From NCBI GenBank assembly GCA_001799735.1, contig MGUA01000037.1:1-64000 (forward strand): 64,000 nt of DNA, given 5' to 3'. The notes below the pieces were generated by a model. It saw nothing but the letters and a program-made list of their open reading frames with translations, had not been told where the DNA came from and did not search any database. Source of the DNA: Elusimicrobia bacterium GWB2_63_22 (lineage in GTDB: Bacteria > Elusimicrobiota > Elusimicrobia > Elusimicrobiales > UBA9959). Shown in pieces: positions 17,115 to 24,924 of the stretch (its first letter is position 1; each line of letters opens with the position of its first letter). The translations under genes and the position numbers were made by a program.

Positions 17115-18119
17115 GTGGGATTCAAAGATTTCTGGCAGCGCCACTTTTCCTCTTCCGACGAGAAGATAGTCAGCCCCGGCTTCGTGCTGCGCGTCGGCAG
17201 CGTGGGCCTGGTGCTCTTCTTCCTGACCTATTTCCTGTTCTCCTGGACCATGGAGACCGTCATCCACAACCGCAAAGAGGTCATCGCCCCCGACATCGTG
17301 GGTAAGCCCTCTTCCAGCGCCCTGCAGACCCTCTCCGAGATGAACCTGGCGATGAAGATAGAAGGCTACGAATTCAACGAGTCCGTGCCGATAGGCACCG
17401 TGCTGCGCCAGGTCCCCGGCGCCGGCTCCACGGTGCGCGAGGGCAAGATCGTGCGCGTCGTTTTCAGCCAGGGCGGCGAGTCCGTCTTCATCCCCAACCT
17501 GATAGGCCTGCCGCTCAGGAACGCCGAGCTGCTGCTGCGCCAGCGCCAGCTGATGCTGGGCGAGAAGAGCGAATCCTATTCCCTCAAGGCCGAGAAGGGC
17601 ACCGTGCTCTCGCAGGACCCCAGGCCGGAGCTGAGCGTCTCCAAGAACGAGATGGTGCATGTGGTGGTCTCCGCCGGCCTGCCCCCCGCGGGCATAGTGA
17701 TGCTGCCCGACTTCCGCCAGAAGAAGAGCGACGAGGCCCAGCAGTGGGCCTCCCAGTACAACGTGCCGCTGGTGCTCAACGAGGACGCCTCCTCTCTTTT
17801 CCCCGGCGGGACGATCATCGACCAGCACCCGCTGCCCGACGTGGTGGTGTCCGCCGGCGCCAAGGTCACCCTTACCGTCAGCTCGCGCAAAGGCTCCGCC
17901 TCCTCCGAGAAGGAGTTCCGCGTGCATTACGAGGTGTCGCAGAGCGGCTCCCAGCGCCACATCCGCGTGGTCGCTCTCGGCAAGAGCGGCGACCGCGAGA
18001 TCTTTAACGGCCTGCGCGACCCCGGCTCCAAGATAGACCTGTCCGTGCCCTACGGCGGCGCGGAGAAGGTCCGCATCTTCGTCAACGGCATCCTCGTAGA
18101 GGAGCGCCCGGTCAGATGA
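17115..18119 (+). CDS. PASTA-domain membrane protein
   Basis: A 334-residue bitopic protein from a GTG start after AAGGAG. One membrane helix spans about residues 28-46, after a short cytoplasmic tail. Three PASTA repeats follow outside the membrane (about 52-118, 120-190 and 195-262), and a final domain of about 70 residues is unassigned. PASTA domains bind peptidoglycan stem peptides or muropeptides in kinases and penicillin-binding proteins; here no kinase or transpeptidase domain is attached. It likely senses or tethers to cell wall. Its stop overlaps the rpe start (ATGA). Confidence 0.85.
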   Translation: MGFKDFWQRHFSSSDEKIVSPGFVLRVGSVGLVLFFLTYFLFSWTMETVIHNRKEVIAPDIVGKPSSSALQTLSEMNLAMKIEGYEFNESVPIGTVLRQVPGAGSTVREGKIVRVVFSQGGESVFIPNLIGLPLRNAELLLRQRQLMLGEKSESYSLKAEKGTVLSQDPRPELSVSKNEMVHVVVSAGLPPAGIVMLPDFRQKKSDEAQQWASQYNVPLVLNEDASSLFPGGTIIDQHPLPDVVVSAGAKVTLTVSSRKGSASSEKEFRVHYEVSQSGSQRHIRVVALGKSGDREIFNGLRDPGSKIDLSVPYGGAEKVRIFVNGILVEERPVR

Positions 18120-18793
18120 AAGCCCCGGCCTTCCCCCTTCCCTCCGGCCGCGCCGAGTTCGTGCCTTCGGTGCTGTCCGCGGATTTCGCCTGCCTGAAAG
18201 GCAGCCTGGCCCCGGTCAGGCGGCTGTGCCGCTCGGTGCAGGTGGACGTGATGGACGGGCATTTTGTGCCCAATATCAGCTTCGGCCCCGGCATAGTCTC
18301 GGCGGTGGCGCGGGCCGGCGGCCTGCCGGTGGACGCCCACCTGATGGTGGCCGAGCCGCTGCGCTTTATAGACGCTTTCGCCAGGGCCGGTTCCGGCCTG
18401 ATCACCGTGCACGCCGAAGCCGCGGGCGCGGCCGCCTGCGTCAAAAAGATCAAGGCTCTCGGCCTGCGGGCCGGCCTGGCCCTGCGCCCCAAAACCCCTT
18501 TCTCCCGCGTTAAGCCGCTGCTCCGGTCGCTGGACCTGGTGCTGGTGATGACCGTGGAGCCCGGCTTCGGCGGACAGGCCTTCATGGCGGACATGCTCCC
18601 CAAGGTCAGCGAGGCCCGCGCGGCTATCGCCCGCTCGGGCAGAAAGATCTGGCTGCAGGTGGACGGCGGCATCGGCGCCGACACCGCCCCCCTGGCCGCG
18701 GCCGCCGGGGCGGATTCGCTGGTAGTGGGCAGCGCCCTTTTTTCCGCGCCGGACCCCGCGGCTTTCCTGAAGGCCCTCAGGAAGAAGGTGTAA
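18116..18793 (+). CDS. rpe: Ribulose-phosphate 3-epimerase
   Basis: Interconverts ribulose-5-phosphate and xylulose-5-phosphate in the pentose phosphate pathway. The 225-residue TIM barrel shows the family's motifs: PSVLSADFA near residue 18, VDVMDGHFVPNISFGP near 43, VDAHLMV near 76, TVEPGFGGQ near 145 and VDGGI near 180, including the metal-binding His and Asp residues. It overlaps the PASTA gene by four bases and precedes a response regulator by six. Confidence 0.96.
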   Translation: MKAPAFPLPSGRAEFVPSVLSADFACLKGSLAPVRRLCRSVQVDVMDGHFVPNISFGPGIVSAVARAGGLPVDAHLMVAEPLRFIDAFARAGSGLITVHAEAAGAAACVKKIKALGLRAGLALRPKTPFSRVKPLLRSLDLVLVMTVEPGFGGQAFMADMLPKVSEARAAIARSGRKIWLQVDGGIGADTAPLAAAAGADSLVVGSALFSAPDPAAFLKALRKKV

Positions 18794-18799
18794 AGCGCC

Positions 18800-19168
18800 A
18801 TGGCTAAAAAAATACTTATAGTCGAAGACGAGGACCTGATAGCCAAGGTCCTGGCCATCAGGCTTGAGGCGCTGGGCTACAAGGTCTTTATAGCGTCGGA
18901 CGGCGAGGAAGGCCTGGAGGCCGTCAAGAAGCACAAGCCGGACCTGGTGGTGATGGACATAGGCCTGCCTAAGATCGACGGCAACATCCTCTGCGAGCTC
19001 ATCAAGACCACCGAGGCCACCAAGGGCGTAAAGGTGATCATGCTCACCGGCAAGAAGCTCGTCGGCGACATGGAGAATTCCTTCAAGGCCGGGGCCGAGA
19101 TCTACGTCAACAAGCCCTACGACTGGGCCCGCCTGCAGGGGCATATAGAGAAGCTCATCGGCCGCTAG
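18800..19168 (+). CDS. Single-domain response regulator (CheY-like)
   Basis: A 122-residue receiver domain with nothing attached. It has the acidic pocket (VEDED near residue 8), the phospho-acceptor Asp in VVMDIGLPK near 53, the Thr in MLTGKK near 83 and the Lys in NKPYDW near 103. With no output domain it probably works by protein contact or phosphotransfer. No histidine kinase lies in the window. It ends the def-fmt-PASTA-rpe run. Confidence 0.88.
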   Translation: MAKKILIVEDEDLIAKVLAIRLEALGYKVFIASDGEEGLEAVKKHKPDLVVMDIGLPKIDGNILCELIKTTEATKGVKVIMLTGKKLVGDMENSFKAGAEIYVNKPYDWARLQGHIEKLIGR

Positions 19169-19172
19169 GCAG

Positions 19173-19202
19173 TTCACAAACCCCCTCCGAATATAATATA
19201 AT
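19173..19202 (+). promoter_or_regulatory. Candidate promoter upstream of rpsP
   Basis: TTCACA at 19173-19178 and TATAAT at 19197-19202 are 18 bases apart. A second, overlapping TATAAT at 19192-19197 has a poorer spacing. It sits between the response regulator stop and the rpsP leader. Fit to consensus is fair; activity is inferred. Confidence 0.5.
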
Positions 19203-19214
19203 AGACGTTCACGC

Positions 19215-19250
19215 AAATCCGTCCAAGGCGGACGCGTGGCGGATTTTTTT
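19215..19250 (+). terminator. Intrinsic terminator or attenuator in the rpsP leader
   Basis: Arms AAATCCG (19215-19221) and CGGATTT (19240-19246) with an inner GTCC/GGAC pair form a hairpin followed by a run of T. Because a promoter is predicted just upstream, the hairpin could end transcripts early before rpsP. CGGACG at 19229-19234 can instead pair with CGTCCG at 19253-19258. It could equally be a plain terminator for the upstream operon. Confidence 0.6.
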
Positions 19251-19311
19251 GCCGTCCGAAGGTGCCCCGCACGTTTCACGGCACAGCGGTCGTAACATCA
19301 AGGAGGATACT

Positions 19312-19590
19312 ATGGCAGTTGTTCTGAGGCTTCAGAGAATAGGCAAGCGCACCCAGCCGCATTACCGGATCGTCGCTATCGAGAAATCGAGCGGCCCCCA
19401 CGGCCAGCCGCTGGAAATTGTCGGTCATTATAACCCCAAGGCCGGCAAGGACAAGGAGAAGGTCACCCTCAACTCCGAGAAGTTCGACCGCTGGGTAAAG
19501 AACGGCGCGAAGCCTTCCGAGACCGTCGGCTCGCTGGCCGTCAGGGCCCGCAAGGCCGCCGCTGCCTCCGCGCCCGCCGCGGCGAAGTAA
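19312..19590 (+). CDS. rpsP: 30S ribosomal protein S16
   Basis: Small-subunit ribosomal protein of 92 residues. The N-terminus (VVLRLQRIGKRTQPHYRIV) and the middle segment (EIVGHYNPK) are diagnostic of S16, and the C-terminus is a short Ala-rich tail. The start is the ATG preceded by a strong AAGGAGG site at a spacing of six bases; the reading frame extends further upstream but those residues do not match the family. It opens the rpsP-khpA-trmD-rplS operon. Confidence 0.97.
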   Translation: MAVVLRLQRIGKRTQPHYRIVAIEKSSGPHGQPLEIVGHYNPKAGKDKEKVTLNSEKFDRWVKNGAKPSETVGSLAVRARKAAAASAPAAAK

Positions 19591-19601
19591 CGGGACCCGC
19601 G

Positions 19602-19829
19602 ATGAAAGACGTACTCATGTACATCATCGGCTCGCTGGTGGAGAACCCGCAGGCCGTTAAAGTGGGCGTTGCGGAAGACGGGGACATCGTGCGCTTCAGG
19701 CTCAATGTCGCCTCCTCCGACCGCGGCAAGGTCATCGGCAAGGAAGGGCGCGTCGTGAAAGCGATACGCACCGTGCTGCAGACCGCCGCCGTCAGGCAGA
19801 ACAAGAAAGTCTACCTGGACATCGATTAG
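19602..19829 (+). CDS. khpA: KH-domain RNA-binding protein KhpA
   Basis: A 75-residue single KH domain with the GKEG form of the GxxG RNA-binding loop at about residues 46-49. KhpA proteins bind RNA, often with KhpB/Jag, and affect cell-wall and ribosome functions. Its position between rpsP and trmD is a common bacterial arrangement. No rimM lies between it and trmD. Confidence 0.93.
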   Translation: MKDVLMYIIGSLVENPQAVKVGVAEDGDIVRFRLNVASSDRGKVIGKEGRVVKAIRTVLQTAAVRQNKKVYLDID

Positions 19830-19842
19830 TTTTCTGAAAACT

Positions 19843-20550
19843 ATGCGCGTAGACGCGGTCACGCTTTTTCCCGCGATGATAGATTCGCCGCTTTCGGAAA
19901 GCATCGTGGGCCGCGCGCGCACCGAGGGGTTCCTGGAGCTGGGTTTCGCCAACCCCAGGGATTTCACCGAGGACCGGCACCGCACCGTGGACGACAAGCC
20001 TTACGGCGGCGGCACCGGGATGGTGATGATGGCCGAGCCCGTGTACAGGGCCCTCAAGCAGCTCAGGAAGAAGGGTTCGTTCGTGATCCTCCTGACGCCC
20101 AAGGGCCGGCGCTTCGACCAGTCGGTGGCTCTCGAGCTCTCTAAAAAGAAGCATCTCGTCTTTATCTGCGGGCATTACGAAGGTATAGACGAGCGGGTCA
20201 CGCCGCTGGCGGACCTGGAGCTCTCGATAGGCGATTACGTGCTGACCGGCGGAGAACCGGCGGCCGTGGCGGTGATAGACGCGGTAACGCGGCTGATCCC
20301 GGGCGTGCTCAGAAAGAGCGACGCCACCGTCAACGAGACTTTTACGGACGGACTGCTGGAGGCCCCGCATTACACGCGGCCGGCGGTCTGGAGAGGCAAG
20401 ACGGTCCCGCCCGAACTGGTAAGCGGCAACCACAAGCTGATCGCCGCCTGGCGGAGCAAACTGGCGGCGGAGCTGACCGGGAAGGCAAGGCCGGACCTGA
20501 AGCCCCCGCAGCAGGTTAAGAAGAAAAGCCGCGGCAAAGCGGCGCACTGA
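19843..20550 (+). CDS. trmD: tRNA (guanine-N1)-methyltransferase
   Basis: Methylates G37 of tRNAs next to the anticodon to prevent frameshifting. The 235-residue protein has the trefoil-knot SPOUT motifs: DDKPYGGGTGMVM near residue 50, CGHYEGIDERV near 110 and SIGDYVLTGGEPAA near 130. The N-terminus (RVDAVTLFP) is typical. It follows khpA by 13 bases and precedes rplS by 27. Confidence 0.97.
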   Translation: MRVDAVTLFPAMIDSPLSESIVGRARTEGFLELGFANPRDFTEDRHRTVDDKPYGGGTGMVMMAEPVYRALKQLRKKGSFVILLTPKGRRFDQSVALELSKKKHLVFICGHYEGIDERVTPLADLELSIGDYVLTGGEPAAVAVIDAVTRLIPGVLRKSDATVNETFTDGLLEAPHYTRPAVWRGKTVPPELVSGNHKLIAAWRSKLAAELTGKARPDLKPPQQVKKKSRGKAAH

Positions 20551-20577
20551 TTTTGTTCGACAACATTAGGAGGCAGT

Positions 20578-20973
20578 ATGAATAACATCGCTAAGTACCT
20601 GGGCATCAAGACCGAGAAATTCGATTTCCAGACCGGCGACACCGTTAAGGTTCACACCAAGGTCGTGGAAGGCGACAGCGAGCGCATCCAGATCTTCGAC
20701 GGCGTCGTTCTGTCCCGCCGCGGCTCGGGCATTTCCGCGAGCTTCACCGTGCGCAAGATCTCGTACGGCGTGGGCGTGGAGAGGGTCTTCCCCCTTCATT
20801 CCCCGCGCATCGAGAAGATCGAGGTGGTGAAGACCGGTAAGGTCCGCCGCGCCAAGATCTATTATCTCCGCAATCTCTCCGGCAAGGCCGCCAGGCTGAC
20901 CGAAGTGGACAAAGAGGTAACGGTCGCCGTTCCCACGGCCGCCACCGAAGCGCAGCCGCCCGCCGCTAAGTAA
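20578..20973 (+). CDS. rplS: 50S ribosomal protein L19
   Basis: Large-subunit ribosomal protein at the 30S-50S interface. The 131-residue product has the L19 signature ([14 protein letters not shown] followed by [12 protein letters not shown]) at about residues 77-105, and a basic N-terminal region binding rRNA. An Ala/Pro/Thr-rich tail of about 20 residues extends beyond the usual C-terminus. The start follows AGGAGG. Confidence 0.97.
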   Translation: MNNIAKYLGIKTEKFDFQTGDTVKVHTKVVEGDSERIQIFDGVVLSRRGSGISASFTVRKISYGVGVERVFPLHSPRIEKIEVVKTGKVRRAKIYYLRNLSGKAARLTEVDKEVTVAVPTAATEAQPPAAK

Positions 20974-21041
20974 CCGGCCCGTCCCCGCGCGCCCCAGGGC
21001 GCGCGGGGAACTATTTCCAATGAGGAAGCTGCCCTAAAATC

Positions 21042-21692
21042 GTGCCCCTAAGCAGATTCGACCTCGCTCTGCTGGAAGCCAGGAAACCGGATTTCCTCAT
21101 AGGAGTGGACGAGGCCGGGCGCGGGCCTTTGGCCGGGCCGGTAACGGCGGCGGCCGCCTGGATCCCCCATTCCGCCCGACTCCTCATCTCCCCCCTGGTC
21201 GACGACAGTAAAAAACTTTCCCACGCCCGCCGTGAGAAGGCGCTGCGCCTCATGCTCGCCTCCGGCGTCAGGTTCGGTTTCGGCTTCGCCTCCCCGGGCG
21301 AGATAGACCGGGTCAACATCCTGGAAGCAACTTTCAACGCCATGTCCGCCGCCGTCAGGCGGCTTTTATCCGCCACCGGCGCGGCGCCCGGGCGCGCGCT
21401 GCTGCTCGTCGACGGGCCGCACCGCATAAAGCGCCTGGACGGCTGCCTGCAGGAGCCGGTGATCGACGGCGACGCCCGCTCCCTTTCTATCGCCGCCGCC
21501 AGCATCTTCGCCAAGGTGCTGCGCGACCGCTGGCTGGCCGTGCTCGACGGGCGCCACCCGGGCTACGGCCTGGCCGGGCATAAAGGCTACGGCACCGCCG
21601 CCCACCTTGCGGCGCTCAACCGCCTGGGCCCCTGTCCCGAGCACCGGCTCAGCTTTGCCCCGGTCAGGGCCGCCGCGGGGATCCCGCGGTGA
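21042..21692 (+). CDS. rnhB: Ribonuclease HII
   Basis: Cleaves RNA in RNA-DNA hybrids and removes single ribonucleotides from DNA. The 216-residue protein has the conserved GVDEAGRGPLAGPV near residue 21 (two metal-binding acidic residues), the Asp in LLVDG near 125 and the region SIAAASIFAKVLRD near 150. The GTG start gives the normal N-terminus. Its stop overlaps the yraN start by four bases. Confidence 0.95.
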   Translation: MPLSRFDLALLEARKPDFLIGVDEAGRGPLAGPVTAAAAWIPHSARLLISPLVDDSKKLSHARREKALRLMLASGVRFGFGFASPGEIDRVNILEATFNAMSAAVRRLLSATGAAPGRALLLVDGPHRIKRLDGCLQEPVIDGDARSLSIAAASIFAKVLRDRWLAVLDGRHPGYGLAGHKGYGTAAHLAALNRLGPCPEHRLSFAPVRAAAGIPR

Positions 21693-22048
21693 ACCTGAAA
21701 GGCGCGCAGTACGAGGAGCAGGCCGCTCTTTTTTTAAAGCGGGCGGGCTACGAGGTGGCGGACCGCAACTGGGCCTGCCCCATGGGCGAGCTGGATATAG
21801 TCGCCCGCAAGGGGAGCACGCTGGTCTTCGTGGAGGTCAGGGCTCGGTCCAATCCGGGCTACGGCACGCCGGCGGACAGCGTTACCCCGGCCAAGCGGGC
21901 CAAACTGGTTAAAACGGCCATGGCCTATATCAAGGCTGAAAAACCGGAAGCCGAAGAGTACCGTTTCGACGTGATAGCGATAGTCCCGGGCAGGGAGCCC
22001 GAGCACATTGAGGAAGCCTTTACCGCCGACGGGTTCGGCTTCTTCTGA
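21689..22048 (+). CDS. yraN: UPF0102 (YraN-family) endonuclease-like protein
   Basis: A 119-residue member of the YraN family, which has a PD-(D/E)XK-like fold related to Holliday-junction resolvases. Seen: GAQYEEQAALFLKRAGY at the N-terminus, the acidic core in GELDIVARKGSTLVFVEVR at about residues 32-51, and the C-terminal FDVIAI. It starts with GTG overlapping the rnhB stop, the common rnhB-yraN pairing. The precise function of the family is not established. Confidence 0.93.
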   Translation: MNLKGAQYEEQAALFLKRAGYEVADRNWACPMGELDIVARKGSTLVFVEVRARSNPGYGTPADSVTPAKRAKLVKTAMAYIKAEKPEAEEYRFDVIAIVPGREPEHIEEAFTADGFGFF

Positions 22049-22064
22049 TCAAGGAGTCTTTATA

Positions 22065-22901
22065 ATGGAAGCTTCAGAGATACTCGCGAACGTGGAAAAG
22101 ACCGCTGGCTGGCTTAAGAAGATAGCCGCGGGGTTCAAACCCGAGACGGCCATCATCGCCGGTTCCGGGCTGGGCGGGGCGCTGCCCCGCCTGGAGGACA
22201 AGCTGGCGGTGTCCTACAAGGACATCCCCGGTTTCCCCACCACCACCGTGAAGGGCCACTCCGGCGAGCTGATCTTCGGGCGCATGGGCGGCCGCGACGT
22301 GGTTATGATGAAGGGCCGCTTTCACTACTACGAGGGCCGGCCGCTGTCCTTTATCGCCTTCCCGATCCGCGTCCTGCGCGCCCTCGGGGTTAAGAACCTG
22401 ATCCTGACCGCCGCGGTAGGCTCGCTGAAGCCGGGCATCAAGCCCGGGCAACTGGTGGTGCTTAAGGACCACCTCAACCTGATGGGGTCCAACCCGCTGA
22501 TGGGCAACTACCACGAGGCCTTCGGCGAGATGTTCCCCGACATGAACGAGCCCTACGACAAGGCGCTGCGCCGCGAGACCGTCAAGCTGGCCCGCAAGGC
22601 GCGCGTGCGGGCCGTGGAGGGCGTCTACACGGCCGTGACGGGCCCGTCGTATGAAACGCCCGCCGAAGTGAAGATGTACCGCTCTCTGGGCGGCGACATC
22701 GCCGGCATGAGCGTGGTGCCCGAGACCATCACCGCCCGCCAGCTCAAGCTGCGCGTGGCCGGCCTCTGCTGGATCTCCAATTTCTGCAGCGGCATTTCCA
22801 AGAAGGTGCTGACCCACGCGGAAGTGCTCGAGCTCGGAGCGAAAGTCTCCGGCAAGATGCAGGCCATCCTGGAAGGCCTGCTCAAGTCCAAAGTCCTTTA
22901 A
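22065..22901 (+). CDS. punA: Purine nucleoside phosphorylase
   Basis: Cleaves purine nucleosides with phosphate to the free base and ribose-1-phosphate. The 278-residue trimeric-type enzyme has AGSGLGG near residue 29, GHSGELIFG near 63, RFHYYEG near 83, and TGPSYETPAEV near 190, with the later Asn/Cys-containing ISNFCSGIS. The ATG after AAGGAG was chosen over an earlier in-frame codon. It forms a salvage cluster with deoA and upp. Confidence 0.95.
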   Translation: MEASEILANVEKTAGWLKKIAAGFKPETAIIAGSGLGGALPRLEDKLAVSYKDIPGFPTTTVKGHSGELIFGRMGGRDVVMMKGRFHYYEGRPLSFIAFPIRVLRALGVKNLILTAAVGSLKPGIKPGQLVVLKDHLNLMGSNPLMGNYHEAFGEMFPDMNEPYDKALRRETVKLARKARVRAVEGVYTAVTGPSYETPAEVKMYRSLGGDIAGMSVVPETITARQLKLRVAGLCWISNFCSGISKKVLTHAEVLELGAKVSGKMQAILEGLLKSKVL

Positions 22902-22911
22902 GGAGAACGCC

Positions 22912-24222
22912 ATGAGAATGCTAGACCTGCTGCTGAAGAAACGCTCCGGCCTGGAGATGACCCCTGCCGAGCTGGAATTCATATCCATGGGCGCCGCCGA
23001 CGGCTCCATCCCCGACTACCAGCTTTCCGCCTGGCTGATGGCCGCCTTCCTCAACGGGCTGACCCCGGCCGAGACCGCAGGTCTTACCCGGGCCATGGCG
23101 CTTTCCGGCAAGAAGCTCGACCTCTCGTCGATAAAAGGCATGAAGGTGGACAAGCATTCCACCGGCGGCGTGGGCGACGGCGTCTCCATAGCGCTGGCCC
23201 CCGTGGTGGCGGCCTGCGGCGTGGTGGTGCCCATGATGAGCGGCCGCGGCCTGGGCCATACCGGCGGCACGCTGGACAAGCTTGAGGCCATGAAGGGCTT
23301 CAATGTGCGCCTGGAACCTTCCTATATAGTCAAGCAGCTCAAGGCCACCGGCCTCTCCATGTTCGGCCAGACGGCGCAGCTGGCGCCCAGCGACAAGAAG
23401 CTTTACGCCCTGCGCGACGCCTCGTGCACCGTGGAGGCCCTGCCGTTGATCGTGGCCAGCATCCTTTCCAAGAAATACGCCGAGGACATCACCGGCCTGG
23501 TGATGGACGTGAAGTACGGCTCCGGCGCCTTCCTGAAGGACTTCAAGAAGAGCCGCGAGCTGGCGGTGGCCCTGATGAAGACCGCCAAGCTCCTGGGCAT
23601 CCGCTGCGTGGCCGTGATGACGGCCATGAATGAGCCGCTGGGCCTCGCCATCGGCAACGGCATCGAGACTTCCCAGTCCATAAAGATCCTCGCCGGCGAA
23701 AAAGGCCCGGAGGATTTTATGAAGGTCCTCTCCGTCCTCTCCGGCTGGATGATCCACCTGGGCGGCAAGGCCCGCTCGGCGGAAGAAGGCGAAGAGAAGG
23801 CCCTGGCCGCCATCGCCGACGGCCGCGCCCTGGAGAAGTACCGCCTGATGGTGAAATGGCAGGGCGCCGACGTGCGCGTGGTGGCCGACCCTGACCGCTA
23901 CATGCCCAAGGCCCGGCTGGTAAAAGAGATAAAGGCCCGGAAGGCCGGCTTCCTTACCGCCATGGAAGCGCGCACCGTAGGGTTCGCCAGCGTGGCGCTG
24001 GGCGGCGGCCGCGCCAAGGCCGAGGACGCCGTGGACTTCGGCGCCGGCTTTATTCTCGAGCGCAAGCCCGGCGACTCCGTGGCGCCCGGCGACGTGATAG
24101 CCCGCGCCTACGCGTCCAGCCCGGCCAAGCTGGCCGACGGCGTAAAGATGTTCGAGGCGTCGCTCGCCTACGGGCCGAAGGCGCCCCGCAAAGAGCCGCT
24201 GATAAAAGAGATCATAAAGTAA
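22912..24222 (+). CDS. deoA: Thymidine/pyrimidine-nucleoside phosphorylase
   Basis: Phosphorolysis of thymidine or uridine to the base and sugar-1-phosphate. The 436-residue protein has the nucleoside phosphorylase N-terminal helical domain, the glycine-rich phosphate site (KHSTGGVGDGVS at about residue 82), the family signature GRGLGHTGGTLDKLEA at about 112 and a C-terminal PYNP domain. Sequence alone does not separate DeoA from Pdp. The start follows AAGGAGAA, 11 bases after punA. Confidence 0.94.
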   Translation: MRMLDLLLKKRSGLEMTPAELEFISMGAADGSIPDYQLSAWLMAAFLNGLTPAETAGLTRAMALSGKKLDLSSIKGMKVDKHSTGGVGDGVSIALAPVVAACGVVVPMMSGRGLGHTGGTLDKLEAMKGFNVRLEPSYIVKQLKATGLSMFGQTAQLAPSDKKLYALRDASCTVEALPLIVASILSKKYAEDITGLVMDVKYGSGAFLKDFKKSRELAVALMKTAKLLGIRCVAVMTAMNEPLGLAIGNGIETSQSIKILAGEKGPEDFMKVLSVLSGWMIHLGGKARSAEEGEEKALAAIADGRALEKYRLMVKWQGADVRVVADPDRYMPKARLVKEIKARKAGFLTAMEARTVGFASVALGGGRAKAEDAVDFGAGFILERKPGDSVAPGDVIARAYASSPAKLADGVKMFEASLAYGPKAPRKEPLIKEIIK

Positions 24223-24233
24223 GAGGAGCGAGA

Positions 24234-24860
24234 ATGAAGAACGTTCACGTTTCCAGGCACCCTCTGGTCATGGATAAGATCGCCCGCCTGCGCGACCGGC
24301 GCACCAGCGTGGCCGATTTCAGGCGGCTGATGGGCGAGCTGACCATGTTCCTCTCCCACGACGCCCTGCTTAACGCCAAGGTCAAGCGCTCCAAGGTCCG
24401 CACGCCGGTAGGCGTGGCCGACGCGCTGCGGCTGGCCCACGACATCGTCTTCGTGGCCATCCTGCGCGCCGGGCTGGGCATGGTGGACGGCCTGGTAAAG
24501 ATGTACCCCGAGGGGCGGCTGGCCCACATCGGCATCTACCGGGACGAGGAGACGCTTAAGCCGGTGAAGTACTACGTGCGCCTGCCGGAGAACGTGGCCG
24601 ACAGCCTGGTGGTGATAGCCGACCCGATGCTGGCCACCGGCGGCTCGGCCGTGGAGGCCGTGGAGATCATGAAGAGCCGCGGCGCGAAGAATATCTGCTT
24701 TATCTGCATGATAGCGTCCAAGGAAGGCATCAAGCGCCTGGCTGCGGCCCACCCGGAGATGCCGATCTACGTGGGGACCGTGGACGAGCGGCTCAACTCG
24801 GACGGCTACATCGTGCCGGGCCTCGGCGACGCCGGCGACAGGATGTTCGGCACCGCTTAA
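24234..24860 (+). CDS. upp: Uracil phosphoribosyltransferase
   Basis: Makes UMP from uracil and PRPP. The 208-residue enzyme has the GLGMVDGLVKMYP region near residue 81, the PRPP loop DPMLATGGSA near 129, and the uracil-binding C-terminus (GYIVPGLGDAGDRMFGT). It completes the salvage set in which PunA and DeoA release bases. The start follows AGAGGAG, 11 bases after deoA, and a strong terminator follows. Confidence 0.97.
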   Translation: MKNVHVSRHPLVMDKIARLRDRRTSVADFRRLMGELTMFLSHDALLNAKVKRSKVRTPVGVADALRLAHDIVFVAILRAGLGMVDGLVKMYPEGRLAHIGIYRDEETLKPVKYYVRLPENVADSLVVIADPMLATGGSAVEAVEIMKSRGAKNICFICMIASKEGIKRLAAAHPEMPIYVGTVDERLNSDGYIVPGLGDAGDRMFGTA

Positions 24861-24874
24861 CGCTTCGCCGGGAT

Positions 24875-24912
24875 AAATAAAAAAGGGACAGCCGGCTGTC
24901 CCTTTTTTATTT
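24875..24912. terminator. Bidirectional intrinsic terminator, perfect 38-bp palindrome
   Basis: AAATAAAAAAGGGACAGCC and its exact complement meet with no loop bases at 24893/24894. Each side gives a GC stem followed by T-rich sequence, so it can end both upp (plus) and the FNR-like gene (minus), which converge here. The GGGACAG core also occurs in the palindromic element at 27196-27275. Confidence 0.85.
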
Positions 24913-24924
24913 GGCGCGCGCCGT

